Part shown: positions 22,581-34,374 of the stretch, piece after piece
Layout: every line of letters begins with the position of its first letter
How positions within the stretch are numbered: the stretch's first letter is position 1
From: Spizellomyces punctatus DAOM BR117
Taxonomy: Eukaryota > Chytridiomycota > Chytridiomycetes > Spizellomycetales > Spizellomycetaceae
Assembly: GCF_000182565.1 (NCBI RefSeq)
Contig: NW_015971546.1
Span: forward strand, 124,001-188,000
Length of the DNA stretch: 64,000 nt
Direction of reading: 5' to 3'
The notes under the pieces: model-generated
What the model was told of the DNA's origin: nothing
Seen by the model: only the letters and a program-made list of their open reading frames with translations
Databases searched by the model: none
Position numbers and translations under genes: made by a program

Positions 22581-24427
22581 AGTGAAGAGTTTCTGGAGAC
22601 TGATGGACGAAACTCTTAGTAGCAGCCAGTGAAAGCGACACGATCTGGTCTTAGTTGCGTTATTCCCCGATGTTACTAGTAATAGTCTAACTGGTGCACT
22701 TTTCGCATCAATACGCTTTTGCTCTGCCGGGCCTGACTTGATATTTCTTATGCACTAATATGCACTTGCCATCAATCAGCCGGTTATCAATGCAGTGCTG
22801 CGTTTCTATAGCATCGCTGCATCGTCCAACCATCTTGTTTGCCAGCACGCTCCGACAGGCTTACACTATCGACCTGCGCCCCAGTTGTGGGTGATTGCTT
22901 TACATAAGCCATCTGACTTCAGGACAAAACACCTATCAAGATAAAAATGCTACAGCCTCACTAGTAATACAGCATAACAGTACGGATTTAGTGAATCAGG
23001 CAAGAACGCCCAAAGGATCACGTTTGCGTGAAGCAGGGCCGGCTCTAAACGAGAGAATTGGCGATGTGTTCACAAGGATTAGGTTGCTGCTGCTGCGTGC
23101 TCGCATTATTCGCACGACTTCTGGCCATACCCACAGAATGCGACCTAAGGTAACTGAAGACTGTCAATGACTGGCATTTTTAATTCTAGCACATCCTGCA
23201 AAGCGACACTGTTCAAAGTCCGCCGGTGTGATCGAGGCGCTTTACGCGGATTTAGGACTCTGCTCTTGAAGTTATTCTTGCCAGTATCAGTTTCTTTTCC
23301 TATTCCACACTATACACCTGAATCCATGTCCAGTTCCGCTGGTCACATTTCTCAGTTCAGCTTCACTGCCATATGCCTTTCAGATGTCAAATAAAATAAA
23401 ATCGTCCCTAAAGTCAAGGCATGGGGATTAGCTCCTCTACCTGCTTTACCCTAACCTCAAACCTGAAACGTAGGAATCCTCCAACTGCTAGATGACGGTG
23501 AGGCAATGCTTAATGCGCCTGCAGGATAACGATCCAACTTTCATGGCGAGCTGTATGGTTGCATTGTTCAGCCTTCCGATATGCACAAGTTCGGAAGTTC
23601 GGACTGGCGGATAATCCTCATTCGTATAAGACAGCATATCCATCAAAGAAGGCATCCAGTACAATATCATGCGGGCGCTCGCGTCTGGGAGCCTCCGAGA
23701 CATCCTCATTATCCCTGATCCCCTTCTATCACCAGGGACCATATCTCGCGAGGATGGGGCAGGACCCACTTGTTGGGGAGTTATCACAATTATCGTCCGA
23801 ACCTTATCTCAAGTAGCACCTACTCAGACACCTCTACGCTTTTAAAGGTGACAGGAATGATGTGGATCGGCGAATGGCTTGAAAGAGTTTACGTAAATCG
23901 CGGGAATTGTGGGGCCAACAACACTCGTTATACGCCCAGAGAAGATATTTTTCACGTCCATGCTCATATTCTGGTGTATCAAGACATGGTTGACTTGATA
24001 GCTTTATGACATTCGGACTTTGTTAACATCAGCTCCCCTCGTTCGCATTTTGCGGACGATCTTCTGGAGCTCATAAGGGAGCTAGAGATCAAAGCAAACT
24101 ACCGTTGGTTGTGAAAATGTTCAGTTTCCTATCAATTTTCCATGGCCTTATTCATATAATCATCATGCCGCTGTAATTCATTCTTGCTGCGTTATTCCAT
24201 CAGTACCACCCATCGCCTGAGTATTTTTGGTTCTATTACGACCTGCATCTGAAAGGGTCGGGCTGGTATACGTGCAGTCCATTTGCCATTGGAAGATTTG
24301 ATGAAAAAAAGTGTGAAGCCGTGTACTGGACATGGTGAAGAGACGTGATTACATCAGCTTAATAAGGCCCATTCTAGAGCACCCAGTTCCGCGCTTCCTC
24401 TTGTCCGATCTGCATTTCGTTTGCAAC
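22581..24427. other. Gene-poor stretch of about 1.85 kb
   Basis: Short frames of 75-100 codons occur on both strands, for example near 22895-23170 and 23488-23816, but they overlap one another in antisense, lack known motifs, and I cannot splice them into a longer product. I see no tRNA, rRNA or obvious repeat. It may hold long UTRs, regulatory DNA, a non-coding RNA or a decayed gene. Confidence 0.5.
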
Positions 24428-25015
24428 ATGCCACGGCGAACCACAGCCTTATACTTTGCAATAGGGGCGACTATAGGCGTAGTCGCAAACCATTACCGTC
24501 ACATACGCTCAGTGCCAAATCCTCCTGATAACTTCCGCTCGCTTGTCACAGCCGGTTCAACATGGGGTCTTTATCACAGGCGATTGGATCGTCCGATAGT
24601 CCTCTCTCCTGAACCCACAACAAGCGCACTTCACAGCTCAGATTCCTCCCCATCACCAAATACTTCGTTGAATTTGCTTGTCAAATCGATATTGACATCC
24701 ACTCCATATAAGCTCGAACTCGCGCTTTCCTCCCCATCTGAATCGTCGTCCGAATTTGATCTTTGTACCGGAAGCAAAATTGGGTACCTATCTTTGGAAT
24801 CTCTACCCAGCAGCAACGAGGCTATTTTCCATTATGAGTATCCAGGTATTGATTTTAGGATGTATATATCAACTCCAACGCCTCGGGATATCTTGCTGGG
24901 ATTTGTCGACTACAGTGGAAGTTTAACCCAGGATGTCGGGTCCAGAGTGTACACGCGCATGCTGTGCGAATCTGCAGCCAGAATGTTGGAAAAGGGAGTA
25001 TGGGATTCGGAGTGA
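24428..25015 (+). CDS. Small protein with N-terminal membrane anchor, unknown function
   Basis: A single-exon frame of 195 residues. The N-terminus has two Arg after the Met and then ALYFAIGATIGVVANHY, which fits a signal anchor or a mitochondrial inner-membrane anchor. A Ser/Pro-rich linker (residues about 70-90) is followed by a beta-rich region (KIGYLSLESLPSSNEAIFHY) and a C-terminal helix (VYTRMLCESAARMLEKGVW). I do not recognise a family. An in-frame ATG at 24332 would add 32 residues; 24428 is preferred because the anchor then sits at the N-terminus. It converges with the nitronate monooxygenase gene. Confidence 0.6.
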   Translation: MPRRTTALYFAIGATIGVVANHYRHIRSVPNPPDNFRSLVTAGSTWGLYHRRLDRPIVLSPEPTTSALHSSDSSPSPNTSLNLLVKSILTSTPYKLELALSSPSESSSEFDLCTGSKIGYLSLESLPSSNEAIFHYEYPGIDFRMYISTPTPRDILLGFVDYSGSLTQDVGSRVYTRMLCESAARMLEKGVWDSE

Positions 25016-25226
25016 CACCGCCCTCTCATAGTATGATAGTTACCTGGTAGATCTGGATGACTTTCTCATACTGTACATATAATGCAAGGCGTCAGAAAGA
25101 TGCACGATTGAGTCATGATATACTATTACGAAAAGTGGTATGAAAATCTTGTAGTATTTGTAACTTCCCGATCCGGGCCGGTATTATGCCCTCCAATACT
25201 CTCAAGGGCGTCATGAAATGCACAAT

Positions 25227-26379
25227 TTACAGTTTTGCCCTTAGGCGTCTCGGATCCGAAACGGCAGCAGCAATCTGGAAACATTCCAACGCTTCCTCCA
25301 TCACTCTCTCCACCACCAATTTAGCAGGCCAAATACCTTTAATTAATCCAACGCCTTGACCGGCTCCCACATGGGCAACGTTAAAATCGCCTGACTGTAA
25401 TGCTTGCTCATATTTGCTCTTCCATTCCTCAACTGGTGTTCCCGATTGAATTGATTCGGTCACATCGTTGCAGAGAACACGGAATGCGTAAGCAGAGGGC
25501 CATGCAGAGTAGCCTCGTAGGACGTCAAAGGCCGTGGTGCGCACAGTGGAACGGCCGCCATCGCGGGAAGCGACCAGGCAATCCTTCGCATTTGGGTGCA
25601 TGGCACTCTCCGGGGTGGCGCAGAACCGGGTACCGATGACGATACCACTGGCTCCTAGCATAAGAGCGGCTAAAGGATAATAAATATCAAGTAGAGCGAA
25701 CACAACATGCCTTTGCATACCAGCTAAATGCCGTCCGTCAGTAACACCACCTGCGGCGACGACAGGAACGCGATCTCCAACCGCATCGTTGATCTCAGGT
25801 ACCAAGCAAAAAGTTGAAGCGTTCACCTTGGCGCCGTGTCCACCAGCTTCAGAACCTTGTGCTACAATAATATCAACCCCATACATTTCCACGGCCTCCA
25901 GGGCCTCTTCAACGGTTTGTACTTGGGCAATAACCTTGGTGTCCGGGGATCGCTCCCTGATCGTTTCGAGGAACTGACCATAGTTACCAAACTGAAAATG
26001 CAGCACGCGAGAGAAAGGATCACTCAGATTCCCGATGGGTAGCTTCTGTGTTCTGCTATGCGTCACTTACCGAGAACCAGAGTGCTGTTGGCTTCCATTC
26101 CAATGCCGCTTCCAGCAGGGCCGGATGCTTTTCTAACCACCACGTAATAAAGCCGATGCCCAACGCTCCGCCAGATTCTGGCTTGTAAGCTTGACTTGCT
26201 TGGCGCATCTGGTTGTGAATCCACTGTGGATCCGTCGCATAGCCAACGCCTAACAGACCTAGACTGCCCGTATTTGCGACAGCCGAGATGAGGGCAGCAT
26301 GCGAGACGCCAGCCATGGGCGCCAGCACAATTGGGTTGGTTATGCCTAGGATAGACGTCAATTCCGTACGGAGGACCAT
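25227..26379 (-). CDS. Nitronate monooxygenase (2-nitropropane dioxygenase family) with PTS1 AKL
   Basis: An FMN-dependent TIM-barrel enzyme that oxidises alkyl nitronates, detoxifying compounds such as propionate 3-nitronate. Exons 26379-26071, 25991-25721 and 25669-25227 total 1023 nt, 340 residues. The N-terminal strand NPIVLAPMAGVSHAALISAV, then VAQGSEAGGHG (FMN phosphate binding and catalytic His region), VPVVAAGGVTDGRHLAAALM and GASGIVIGTRFCATPES are the family signatures. The C-terminus LRAKL ends in the canonical PTS1 tripeptide AKL, so peroxisomal location is predicted. The second intron (25670-25720) is 51 nt, has no in-frame stop, and would add 17 residues if retained; the spliced form matches the family better. 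Confidence 0.93.
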
Positions 26380-28667
26380 TTTTTAGATGCGTAGGTACAG
26401 ATGAGCAGACTATGGAGATGTTTGGTCTTAGTCATCTCATATTGTTAATCTACCCCGAAATGGGCAGAGTGGGAGGATTAGTCGCGCGAAAGTGGCGCAG
26501 TCGCAAGAGATGGGGTAAGTCAGCAATGGGTACCAACATCTGTTCAACGGTTTGCTTGCTGAGACGTCACCCGTTGATTCTCCTCCCAAGGCAGACGGCA
26601 GACCCATTGTTCCTGCACCCTAATACCGAATCTCACCATAATCAGACAGCCATATGCCGTGTACTTAGACGCGACCCACGCGCACTACCTATTGTAGGGT
26701 GTGTGTGATCCGTCGTGCTTCATCACTCTATTTCCACAGATGAGGAACTGCATTGAATTTTCTATTGATTATTCATCTACTAGGGACGGCGTTACTAATA
26801 AAAGTTGCTGATGAGACCCGTAACGATCGTTCCGCTCGTCGCCAGGAAGAGCATTGAGGAAACAAAAACATGTCGAATTGACGCTTGAATTTTCCTTTTG
26901 ATTCTTTTGACCACACGCGGTTGGTATCTTGCGATGTAACCATGGTATTCTATCTGCTATGATAAGCTCCAGGAGAAGTTCGTTCTTCTGTGGACGAATA
27001 GACGGATTACCAGTGTATCCCAGCCAACACGGCCTTTTTAAAGCCACTTAGGGGAATCTTTTCTTGAACTTGAGTACTCTTAGAAAGAGGACATCCAATG
27101 GAGATGCCCTCGAATATAATTATTGTAAAGCAACCAGATTTCAATGCGAGTCAGCACAAATTCATCGTTTTCTTGCTGATGCGGCGCTGTTTACATTTAC
27201 TGCTTCGGCGATGTTGCATGCCACGAGCAATTGAGATAACATGGACACGACTCTCGTGATGATGTCAATTGGAAAAGATCGCTTGCCATGGAGCGAAGAC
27301 TGCGAGATTGCCTTCTTATGTCAACATCTCAATTTCCGATAGAGTAATCTCCAAATTTAAACAACTTACGAGTATGCTCCATTGACGTCTGCCACAGAAT
27401 TTTTTAATGTTCATGCTAAAATACTACCCAATGCAACAAAAAAGAAAGAAAAATACACAAATATGAACACCATATTGTGCTGATTTGAAACATCTTCTAA
27501 GTCTTAGACCATGTACTGTATTGGACAGCAACGACTCAAAATTCGGCGCGGTTTAAATCAAATGTATTTACAACTTCATAACTTAATCATTAATGCCTCG
27601 ACTGCCGAAAAATATATAACGTTGAGAAGTCCAACCCCCCTGCAAGAAGTACTTCAAAAACTAATAGGCATGTTCCAACACGCACAATCATTCATCAACA
27701 TAATGGTCAAGCATCCGAAATCCCTCCATATAGATGAACACAAAACGACCTATCAAACCAGTATCAAGACACTGGAGAGCCAAGAAACGAATAGACCGCA
27801 GACAACAGCACAAACACTACACTGGCGGATGAGAGCTTGCTTGTGGCTAAATGAACCTCGCTCGGATCACCGAAGCTTGTCTGCAACTTTTCGGCCCGAG
27901 TTGCGAATTTCCTTGTCTTAGTAGATTCCGAAATTCGAACTTTTGCTTTGCTCAGAATTCTCGGCCTGAATGCACGAAAGTAGAAACTGCTGTCATCGTG
28001 AATTTGGCAAATCCCGGCTAGTAGTGATCAGTCGAAAGTTCGGGGTGACATTTCGCCCTCATGGATAGCCCTCAAAGTCTTGACAGTCCATGCCTGCTAG
28101 CGATATCTCCCGGAACCTTGACACATCTCCAACAGATACTATGCACAGATGATTCATACCGAGATGAATGTGCGATGCTCTAGAGAGAAGCACGATCGAT
28201 GAAGAAACATAGGGTTAGCGACTGAACATAAACAAGCTTTGCATACAGGCAACAGTGCTGCAAAGGGCTCTCAGTACGAGAAATTCCTATTGAAAATGTA
28301 TCTCAAAATTCCACATGATATCATCTCGGAAGGGTCGTTCATCAATGGACCCCTGCAGCAAAAATACGGCACATGAGTCGGATTTCTGCTCACCTTGTAT
28401 CAATCCCTGCTTATGGTAAAGCCGTGGACAAGGAGGAGGTTGACAAATGGCTCAGAGGTTGACTCCTACTTCGCAGTCATCCCTACGCACATTACATCGG
28501 ATATAGTCGCTTTGGGTGATTCTGCTCAGTATCCATGCCAGGGTTGATTCAGGCAAGTGGCTCTGCGGATTTCGGGTTTCATATCGCTGCCCATCGAAGC
28601 TTTTGAGTTTTTCTATTCTTACAAGTCAGATGATTCCCATGTGACCGCCCGATTCGAACCGTATCAG
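26380..28667. other. Gene-poor stretch of about 2.3 kb
   Basis: An A/T-rich section lies near 27380-27480. A 136-codon open frame at 27511-27921 (plus) lacks any motif I know and has no clear splice partners. The right end (28400-28660) contains reading frames that may be upstream exons of the membrane protein that follows. No RNA gene or mobile element is seen. Confidence 0.5.
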
Positions 28668-28728
28668 CATCACTTGGGCCATCCAAGGAGTCGACCTTGT
28701 TAACATTCAGCACAGACCATCTTTCATA

Positions 28729-29378
28729 ATGGAACGCACCACGATACCCGTCTCGATAGCGGTCCACCGTCGTGCAGAAGGTGGACAACCATCAGGAAGT
28801 AATGGTGACCCAGGTACGCTAAGATAGAGACTGGTTAAGGCTGAGTGGGATAGAACTGGTAACTAATCCGTACCGCAGCAACGCACTTCACAAGTTCAAA
28901 CTACACTCGAGGCTTTTTGCTCCTCCTCTTTGTGGGCTTGGCACTGTACGGAACCTATTTGTTTCTGAATTGGCGACGACGAAAAAGTGGCTATGCATCA
29001 AACCTTGGAAGAGGTCTACTGGGGCGGTTCGGCGGCGGGAATGAAGCTCACTCTACAGAGGGATACGATCCGTTATCAAATCAGCAGTTTGCCTTTGACG
29101 AAGAATTAGATCTAGAGCTAAATTCATACAATTTCGGTGGGGAGGCCGGTGCTCATCCTTATGGTGGTGTTAAGCTTCGAGCTGGCAGCTCAGCGGCCGG
29201 ATGGGAAAAGGGCGTGTATGGTTATGGGCAAGGTGGGAGAAATGCAGGCCAGCAACCAGATGGTCATTCAACCCGGTCACGTACAACCAACGCACCTTCA
29301 CTGGTTGCTCATCGGTCCACTCCTATTGAGACAGGAAATGCAGATACAGAAGACGCAGACGAACTCTTGAGATGGTAA
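28729..29378 (+). CDS. Single-pass membrane protein, 5' end unresolved
   Basis: Two exons, 28729-28813 and 28879-29378, are joined by a 65-nt intron; from the ATG at 28729 this gives 194 residues. A short extracellular or luminal stretch is followed by the hydrophobic segment GFLLLLFVGLALYGTYLFL and a basic stop-transfer NWRRRKSG. The cytosolic tail is Gly/Asn-rich with acidic patches (FDEELDLEL) and ends DADELLRW. No signal peptide precedes the segment from this ATG. The frame stays open upstream to 28645 (reading ITWAIQGVDLVNI), and TATCAG at 28662-28667 could be an acceptor, so the true protein may be a longer type I membrane protein with an N-terminal domain encoded in 28.4-28.7 kb. Family unknown. 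Confidence 0.6.
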
Positions 29379-30006
29379 GACAGCTCTGAGAGTTGTGTAG
29401 GATATCCGCAATTCATTATGCTTTACTAAATTATCTATCCTGAAAGGGCGGAAGCCAACATACCCAGCCCAACCTCCCCACATGTATGATAACGTAAAAC
29501 CCTAGCTATTGAGATTCAAGTAGAACATTTGACTTGCATACCGGTCCGCCGTCTTCAAATGCCTTCCTACCCGCGAGGAATGATCCTTTCACTGCACGGC
29601 CGTCTGATTGGGAGTTTGAGCACGATTGTGTTGCACTTGTCAACAGGTTCCACTCGGCACGTGTTTCATATCAGCACGCGCCTTTATGTCAGCAATAGCT
29701 GACTATTCTCGCCCGCGTCGGCCCTTGGGATATCGTCCAGAACAATGAGACCAGTGCCGCCAGTCGTCCTCCGACTGATTGGCATGATGATTATGGTAGC
29801 GCTAACGATGAAAGCGAAGGAAACATCGATCTGTATTGTATATGACATAAATTACACATTATTGACGCGGTGTCTGAACAGGAAAGCAGCGAACTTTGTT
29901 TCTTTCCGATCCTTTTGTGGAATCATTGGGATTCCACTGGATTTTGACAATCCGGACGGTTTTGTTCAAGCAGGAAACAGACCATCACTAGCATATCCAT
30001 CGCATA
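29379..30006. other. Intergenic upstream of the MFS transporter gene
   Basis: About 630 bases. A frame of 90 codons at 29745-30017 overlaps the transporter start and has no recognisable motif. I take the stretch as 3' UTR plus promoter. Confidence 0.5.
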
Positions 30007-31907
30007 ATGGCCAATAGTCGCAGTTGGCACATAGTGCCAAAAGTGCTAATGTTTGCCCTGTACATTATTCAGTGCAGTGCCCCATCCTATTTGTCTTTAA
30101 TCTATCAACAGAAGATTGGCTTGTCTTCATCCTCTGTCGGCATTATATCGTCTATCCCACCGTTCGTATGCATTTTCGCTGGGCCAGCTTTGTCCCTTGT
30201 GGCCGATTTGACAGGCCGTCCTCGAGTTGTTCTCGCTACATCTCTGATTGCGACGACGGGAACATTATGGATGTTCGTCTTTCTCGAATTGACTTTTGCG
30301 TCAGCATGTGGAGTTGCCGTACTGTATGCAATCACAAGTGCTCCGATCGGATCGATGATGGATGTAATCGTCCTTACGATGCTTGGGGAAGAGAGTGTTC
30401 TGTAGGTATTAAATGTGACAGAGTCATTAACGAGAATTGGGTGTACAGCTAGTTGGAAAAGGCTGTTCAATGGCCGAATACAGTGCTGCCTTTCAAGCCT
30501 CGCACTAATTTCTACCGGCACATAGGTACGGGCAACAACGTGTATGGGGTTCCATATCTTGCGGCATCGTTTCCTTTGCGGGAGGAATGATTGTCGATAA
30601 AACAGGGACATTGAACTCAATCTTTTTTGTGCATACCATCATGTGTGGAGTCTTCCTGGGTCTGCTCACGGTGGTTTCTAAACCATGGAAGAACGGTCGC
30701 AGAAGGCCATCGGTGAAACCGAAAGACGTCGCCGAAGACCTTTCCAAAGCTGACATCAAACGTACGGCAATTGTTGAAGACCCTGACCTGACGGCAGAGG
30801 AGCTACGCGAGCAGTTTGCACTTCCACCTGATCAGACCGCTCGATCTCGTCGGACCAGTATCGTGGAGGCCGCTCGTCGCGCATCGCGCCGAGCCAGTAT
30901 TGCCGCCTCACTGGGTATTGCTCCTGTGACACCGGAGGAACCAGAAAAGACCGGACCAACCTTTGGATGGCTACTGGCACCTAACGTTCTTGCCTTCTTT
31001 TTTTCTAATACCCTCCTCGGAGCTGTCTTCTCAGTCATTGGAAGCTTCCTGTGGATCTATCTCACGAACGAGTTAGATGCTAATGCAACAGTAAGAGGTC
31101 TTACGGGAACAGCTCAAGTGGTCCTTCAGTTGCCGTTTTTCTTCTTCGCCAAGCAGGTAGCGTGGTGACTTTGTGTTATGAAATAGGAGATACGAGATTA
31201 AAAGTGCATCGTTTTCAGGTTATGGGACGTCTCGGTGTACGATGGAGTATCATAGTAGCACACGTTGTCACTGTCATTCGGTTCATAGCGTATCCCTTTT
31301 TGAAGCCGGGACCACTGGTATATGCCGCTTTAGGGATTGAGATGCTGCATGGTACAGGATTATCAGTCGTACCGCAAATAATCCGTCATATCCTTTGAAC
31401 TTTTTGTGTTTTCTAGGATTGGCATTTTCCATGAATTGGACCGCCTCTGTCTCGTACGCTGCAGGAGTCGCTCCTAGGGGAATGGAGTTCATGGCTCAGG
31501 TTTGTCAGGAAATCATCCAACATAACCTGCACATGCGGAGACTGATACTCTACATCTATTCTAAGGGTATACTTGGCGCATTTTACGGTGGTCTAGGCTC
31601 TGGGTTGGGAGGAATCATCGGTGGTGTGATCTACAGTAAATTTGGGTCTACTGTTCTGTTCTACGGATGTGCAGGCGTAACAGCTCTTTCGGGAGTTGTC
31701 TACTTCGTGGTGCCTCCACGAAAGATGAAAATGGACCGAGATCAGGTTCCCCCAATGGAGAGGGTTCTTGACAAGCAAGCGAGCAATAAACTTTTGGATA
31801 TGGAAGAAGGACTGGGCGAGGTGGACCGTTCTGCCGCCCGGCGTCCGTCAGCTGTTGCAATGGCTATGAGTTCTATGGGCCGCAGAAACAGCATGATGAA
31901 TGTGTAG
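30007..31907 (+). CDS. Major facilitator superfamily transporter, MFS_1_like/MFSD6-type
   Basis: A 12-helix transporter of unknown substrate. Five exons (30007-30401, 30526-31156, 31219-31351, 31417-31499, 31566-31907) sum to 1584 nt, 527 residues. The N-terminus MANSRSWHIVPKVLMFALY leads to helix 1, with the loop 2-3 motif AGPALSLVADLTGRPR resembling the MFS motif A (G-x-x-x-D-x-x-G-R). LYGQQRVWGSISCGI after the first intron is characteristic of the MFS_1_like group (nucleoside:H+ symporter-like and MFSD6). A long charged cytosolic loop (residues about 195-280) separates the two halves and contains repeated RRTS/RRAS sites suited to basophilic kinases. The second half ends LYG-like helix 12 and a basic tail. 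Confidence 0.88.
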
Positions 31908-32114
31908 TGGTGTCAATATTTGTACTGATTATAGGACCTATAAATGATTTCTTGACTTGCCCTTTTGCCCACCCCGAGGTTCGATCGGCACGTGTCGGAA
32001 CCTGAAAAGCTGGAGCAGCTTATGTAATCCCAATACACGTGCAAAACTTCACTGGCGTACTGAAGCGTTGGCCATTGAAGCATTCTGCAGAGACGCTCAG
32101 TAGCCGGCCCGCCA

Positions 32115-33418
32115 ATGTCTCTGCGACGTTTTTCAAGTTTCTTGGAGAATGCCAAAGCTACAGTCAAGTTGCCAAAGCGCTCTGTGACGGTGGTTCTCGG
32201 AAATGAAGCAGCTGGTAATTCTAGTGATCTGCCTGCGGAGTAGAATTTATGAACCCAAACTTACACCCGTCAATAGACCTTGATAGCGTCGTTTCGTCAT
32301 TAACATACGCATTTCTTCGTCATACATATGATGTACCCCACAATTCTCAAACGAATAGACCGACGTACATCCCAGTAGTTGCCATACCTCGTGCGGACTT
32401 CCCCCTCAGAACAGAGTGCACGTTTGCGCTTCGTGATGTGTTCCCCACAGTAGATTTTCAAAGCATTCTCACTTTCCTCGATGACATCAATCTGGACGAT
32501 CTGGCGGAAAACACCGATCTTTCGCTAGTGCTGGTGGATCATAATCGCCTGTCTCCATTTCTAGAAAAGTTTGCTGGTCATGTTACTGGAGTGTTGGATC
32601 ACCATAAGGACGAGGGCTGCAATTTAGAGGCAAATCCCAGAATAATTGCTCCTGTCGGCTCTGCTACGACGCTTATAGTGGAAGAGTGGGCCAAGCATCT
32701 TACGGTCAATGGAAACGTTCAGGCAAATGCTCTGGAACCCGAACTAGCACGGCTTTTACTGGGCCCAATTCTTCTCGATACGGTAAATCTGCAGGTGGAG
32801 TACGGACGAACGACGGAAAGGGACAAGCAAGCAGTCGAGTTCCTTCTCCCATTCGTGAGAGGTGCCAAGATGTGCGAGGAGGACAACCGTGCATTCATGG
32901 ACCAGCTCTATACTGGGCTCCATAAAGCAAAATTCAGCGTGTCTAACTTAACCTCATATGATCTGTTGCGCAAGGATTATAAGGAGTGGAATGTTGGACC
33001 CTTCCGTCTTGGAATCAGCAGCGTTTCTTGGCACGTGGGTAGTGAAAATGGTTGGGCGGTAAGGGACGGAAACGGAGACGAAAAGGCCGGGCTTATGCAA
33101 TTGCGTGCATCATGTCACAGGTTTGCAGAAGAGAGACAGCTGGACTGCCATTTGCTTATGACTGCTTTTGACTACTCCATGGAGAACCCAACCTCATCGC
33201 GTGGTTTTGAGAGGGAACTCATGGTCTGTTTCGATGGGAAGCTTGCGACGAATGTGCAAGCGATGTCCCAGATTTCACTTGCGTTAGAAGCGTCGGAGTT
33301 ACAGTTGGAAGCCTTGACTGAAGGAGAGTATTACAAACAGAAGAACATCACTTGCAGCCGCAAGCAGGTGCAGCCTATTATGCAACATATTCTTGAAAAT
33401 ATTGGCCCGAAGTTCTAG
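32115..33418 (+). CDS. PPX1: Exopolyphosphatase, DHH/DHHA2 family
   Basis: It removes phosphate from the ends of inorganic polyphosphate in the cytosol. Two exons, 32115-32214 and 32277-33418, total 1242 nt, 413 residues. The metal-binding motifs are VVLGNEAADLDSVVSS (created across the 62-nt intron), LVLVDHNRL, the DHH motif itself in GVLDHHKDEG, and ILLDTVNL. The DHHA2 domain follows from about residue 260 (FRLGISSVSWHV). Length and order match yeast Ppx1. The related prune phosphodiesterases share these motifs, so the polyphosphate specificity is family inference. Confidence 0.93.
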
Positions 33419-34374
33419 AGGCTATGCGGCATTGTTAGACTCCATTACTCCTATACTGAAACATGAGCGTTAATAGTACTCATCAATTAATCCGAGACGT
33501 TTATACTATACTTGGGATGCGCAAAGTTGTCATTGCTCAGTCTGGTCCTTGTTATATACTACATGGGACCCTGGGGCCAGGATTGCAATTTCCCGCCTTC
33601 TCATGTGTAGTTCGAGAATATGTGCGCATCATATACTCTAGGTGACTTTCTGCTCTCGCTTAGGTAATTGTGCACTTCCGCTGCACCCGTCTCCCGGCAC
33701 ATAGATGGTCACCACAATCATACACTGGGTATTAGCATCTTGACTATTTATTTTTCGTCCATAGTGGCTCGGATGGTATATTTCAAATTCACGTACTTGG
33801 ATTGAAAGATTATGCAATGTCCCCGCTCAGATCCTCGAAAATCGACGTGATCGGGGCTAGTACTACTTTGTACCATGGACATTTTCATGTCCCCATTGTC
33901 CAGCGCCCCCAGTGCTGTCATTACGCTTTCAATTAGGGTATGTGCAGAGACGAAGTGATATTCTGCTCCGCTTGTCTCAGCAACACTCAACTATAGTCAA
34001 GTCGCCATATTACCGGGGATTCATTTAAACTCCGACGTTGATTACCCACATTTGGCTGTCGGACTTTCTCGTCAGGTGCGTGTTAGCTAGCAAAGATACA
34101 GATGGCAGCGTGGGCTGCATTATGGAGAGAGTAACCTCTGGGCTCCCAGTCGGGTGGGTGGCACGAGTTACTGGGAAGCATCCTTGTTGAGGCCTGGTCT
34201 GATTAAAGAGCCTCCCATTCACATCTGACCCTGATGCAATATCCCTTTATAACAACAGGGATACCTCTTCCAATAGCGCATGCCATCTCCTCCCAAGGCC
34301 GGTCACCCGACGTGTTCGCAAAGTAATCCCAGGCACTGTTGGCATCCGGCAGTTCAGTTGGGCGGTACTCGTTT
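33419..34374. other. Intergenic upstream of the phosphodiesterase gene
   Basis: About 950 bases without a supported gene. The minus-strand frame at 34203-34430 is the antisense of the phosphodiesterase N-terminus. Additional 5' exons of the phosphodiesterase gene cannot be excluded. Confidence 0.5.

Noticed and set aside
22895-24009. Several 75-100 codon frames on both strands
   Set aside because: They overlap in antisense, have no recognisable family and could not be joined by GT-AG introns into a longer product.
27511-27921. 136-codon open frame in the 26.4-28.7 kb stretch
   Set aside because: No motif, no hydrophobic pattern and no splice partners; A/T-rich composition makes a chance frame plausible.
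28640-28700. ATTCGAACC, resembling the complement of a tRNA T-loop
   Set aside because: No matching acceptor, D or anticodon arms can be folded around it on the minus strand, and it lies next to protein-like sequence.
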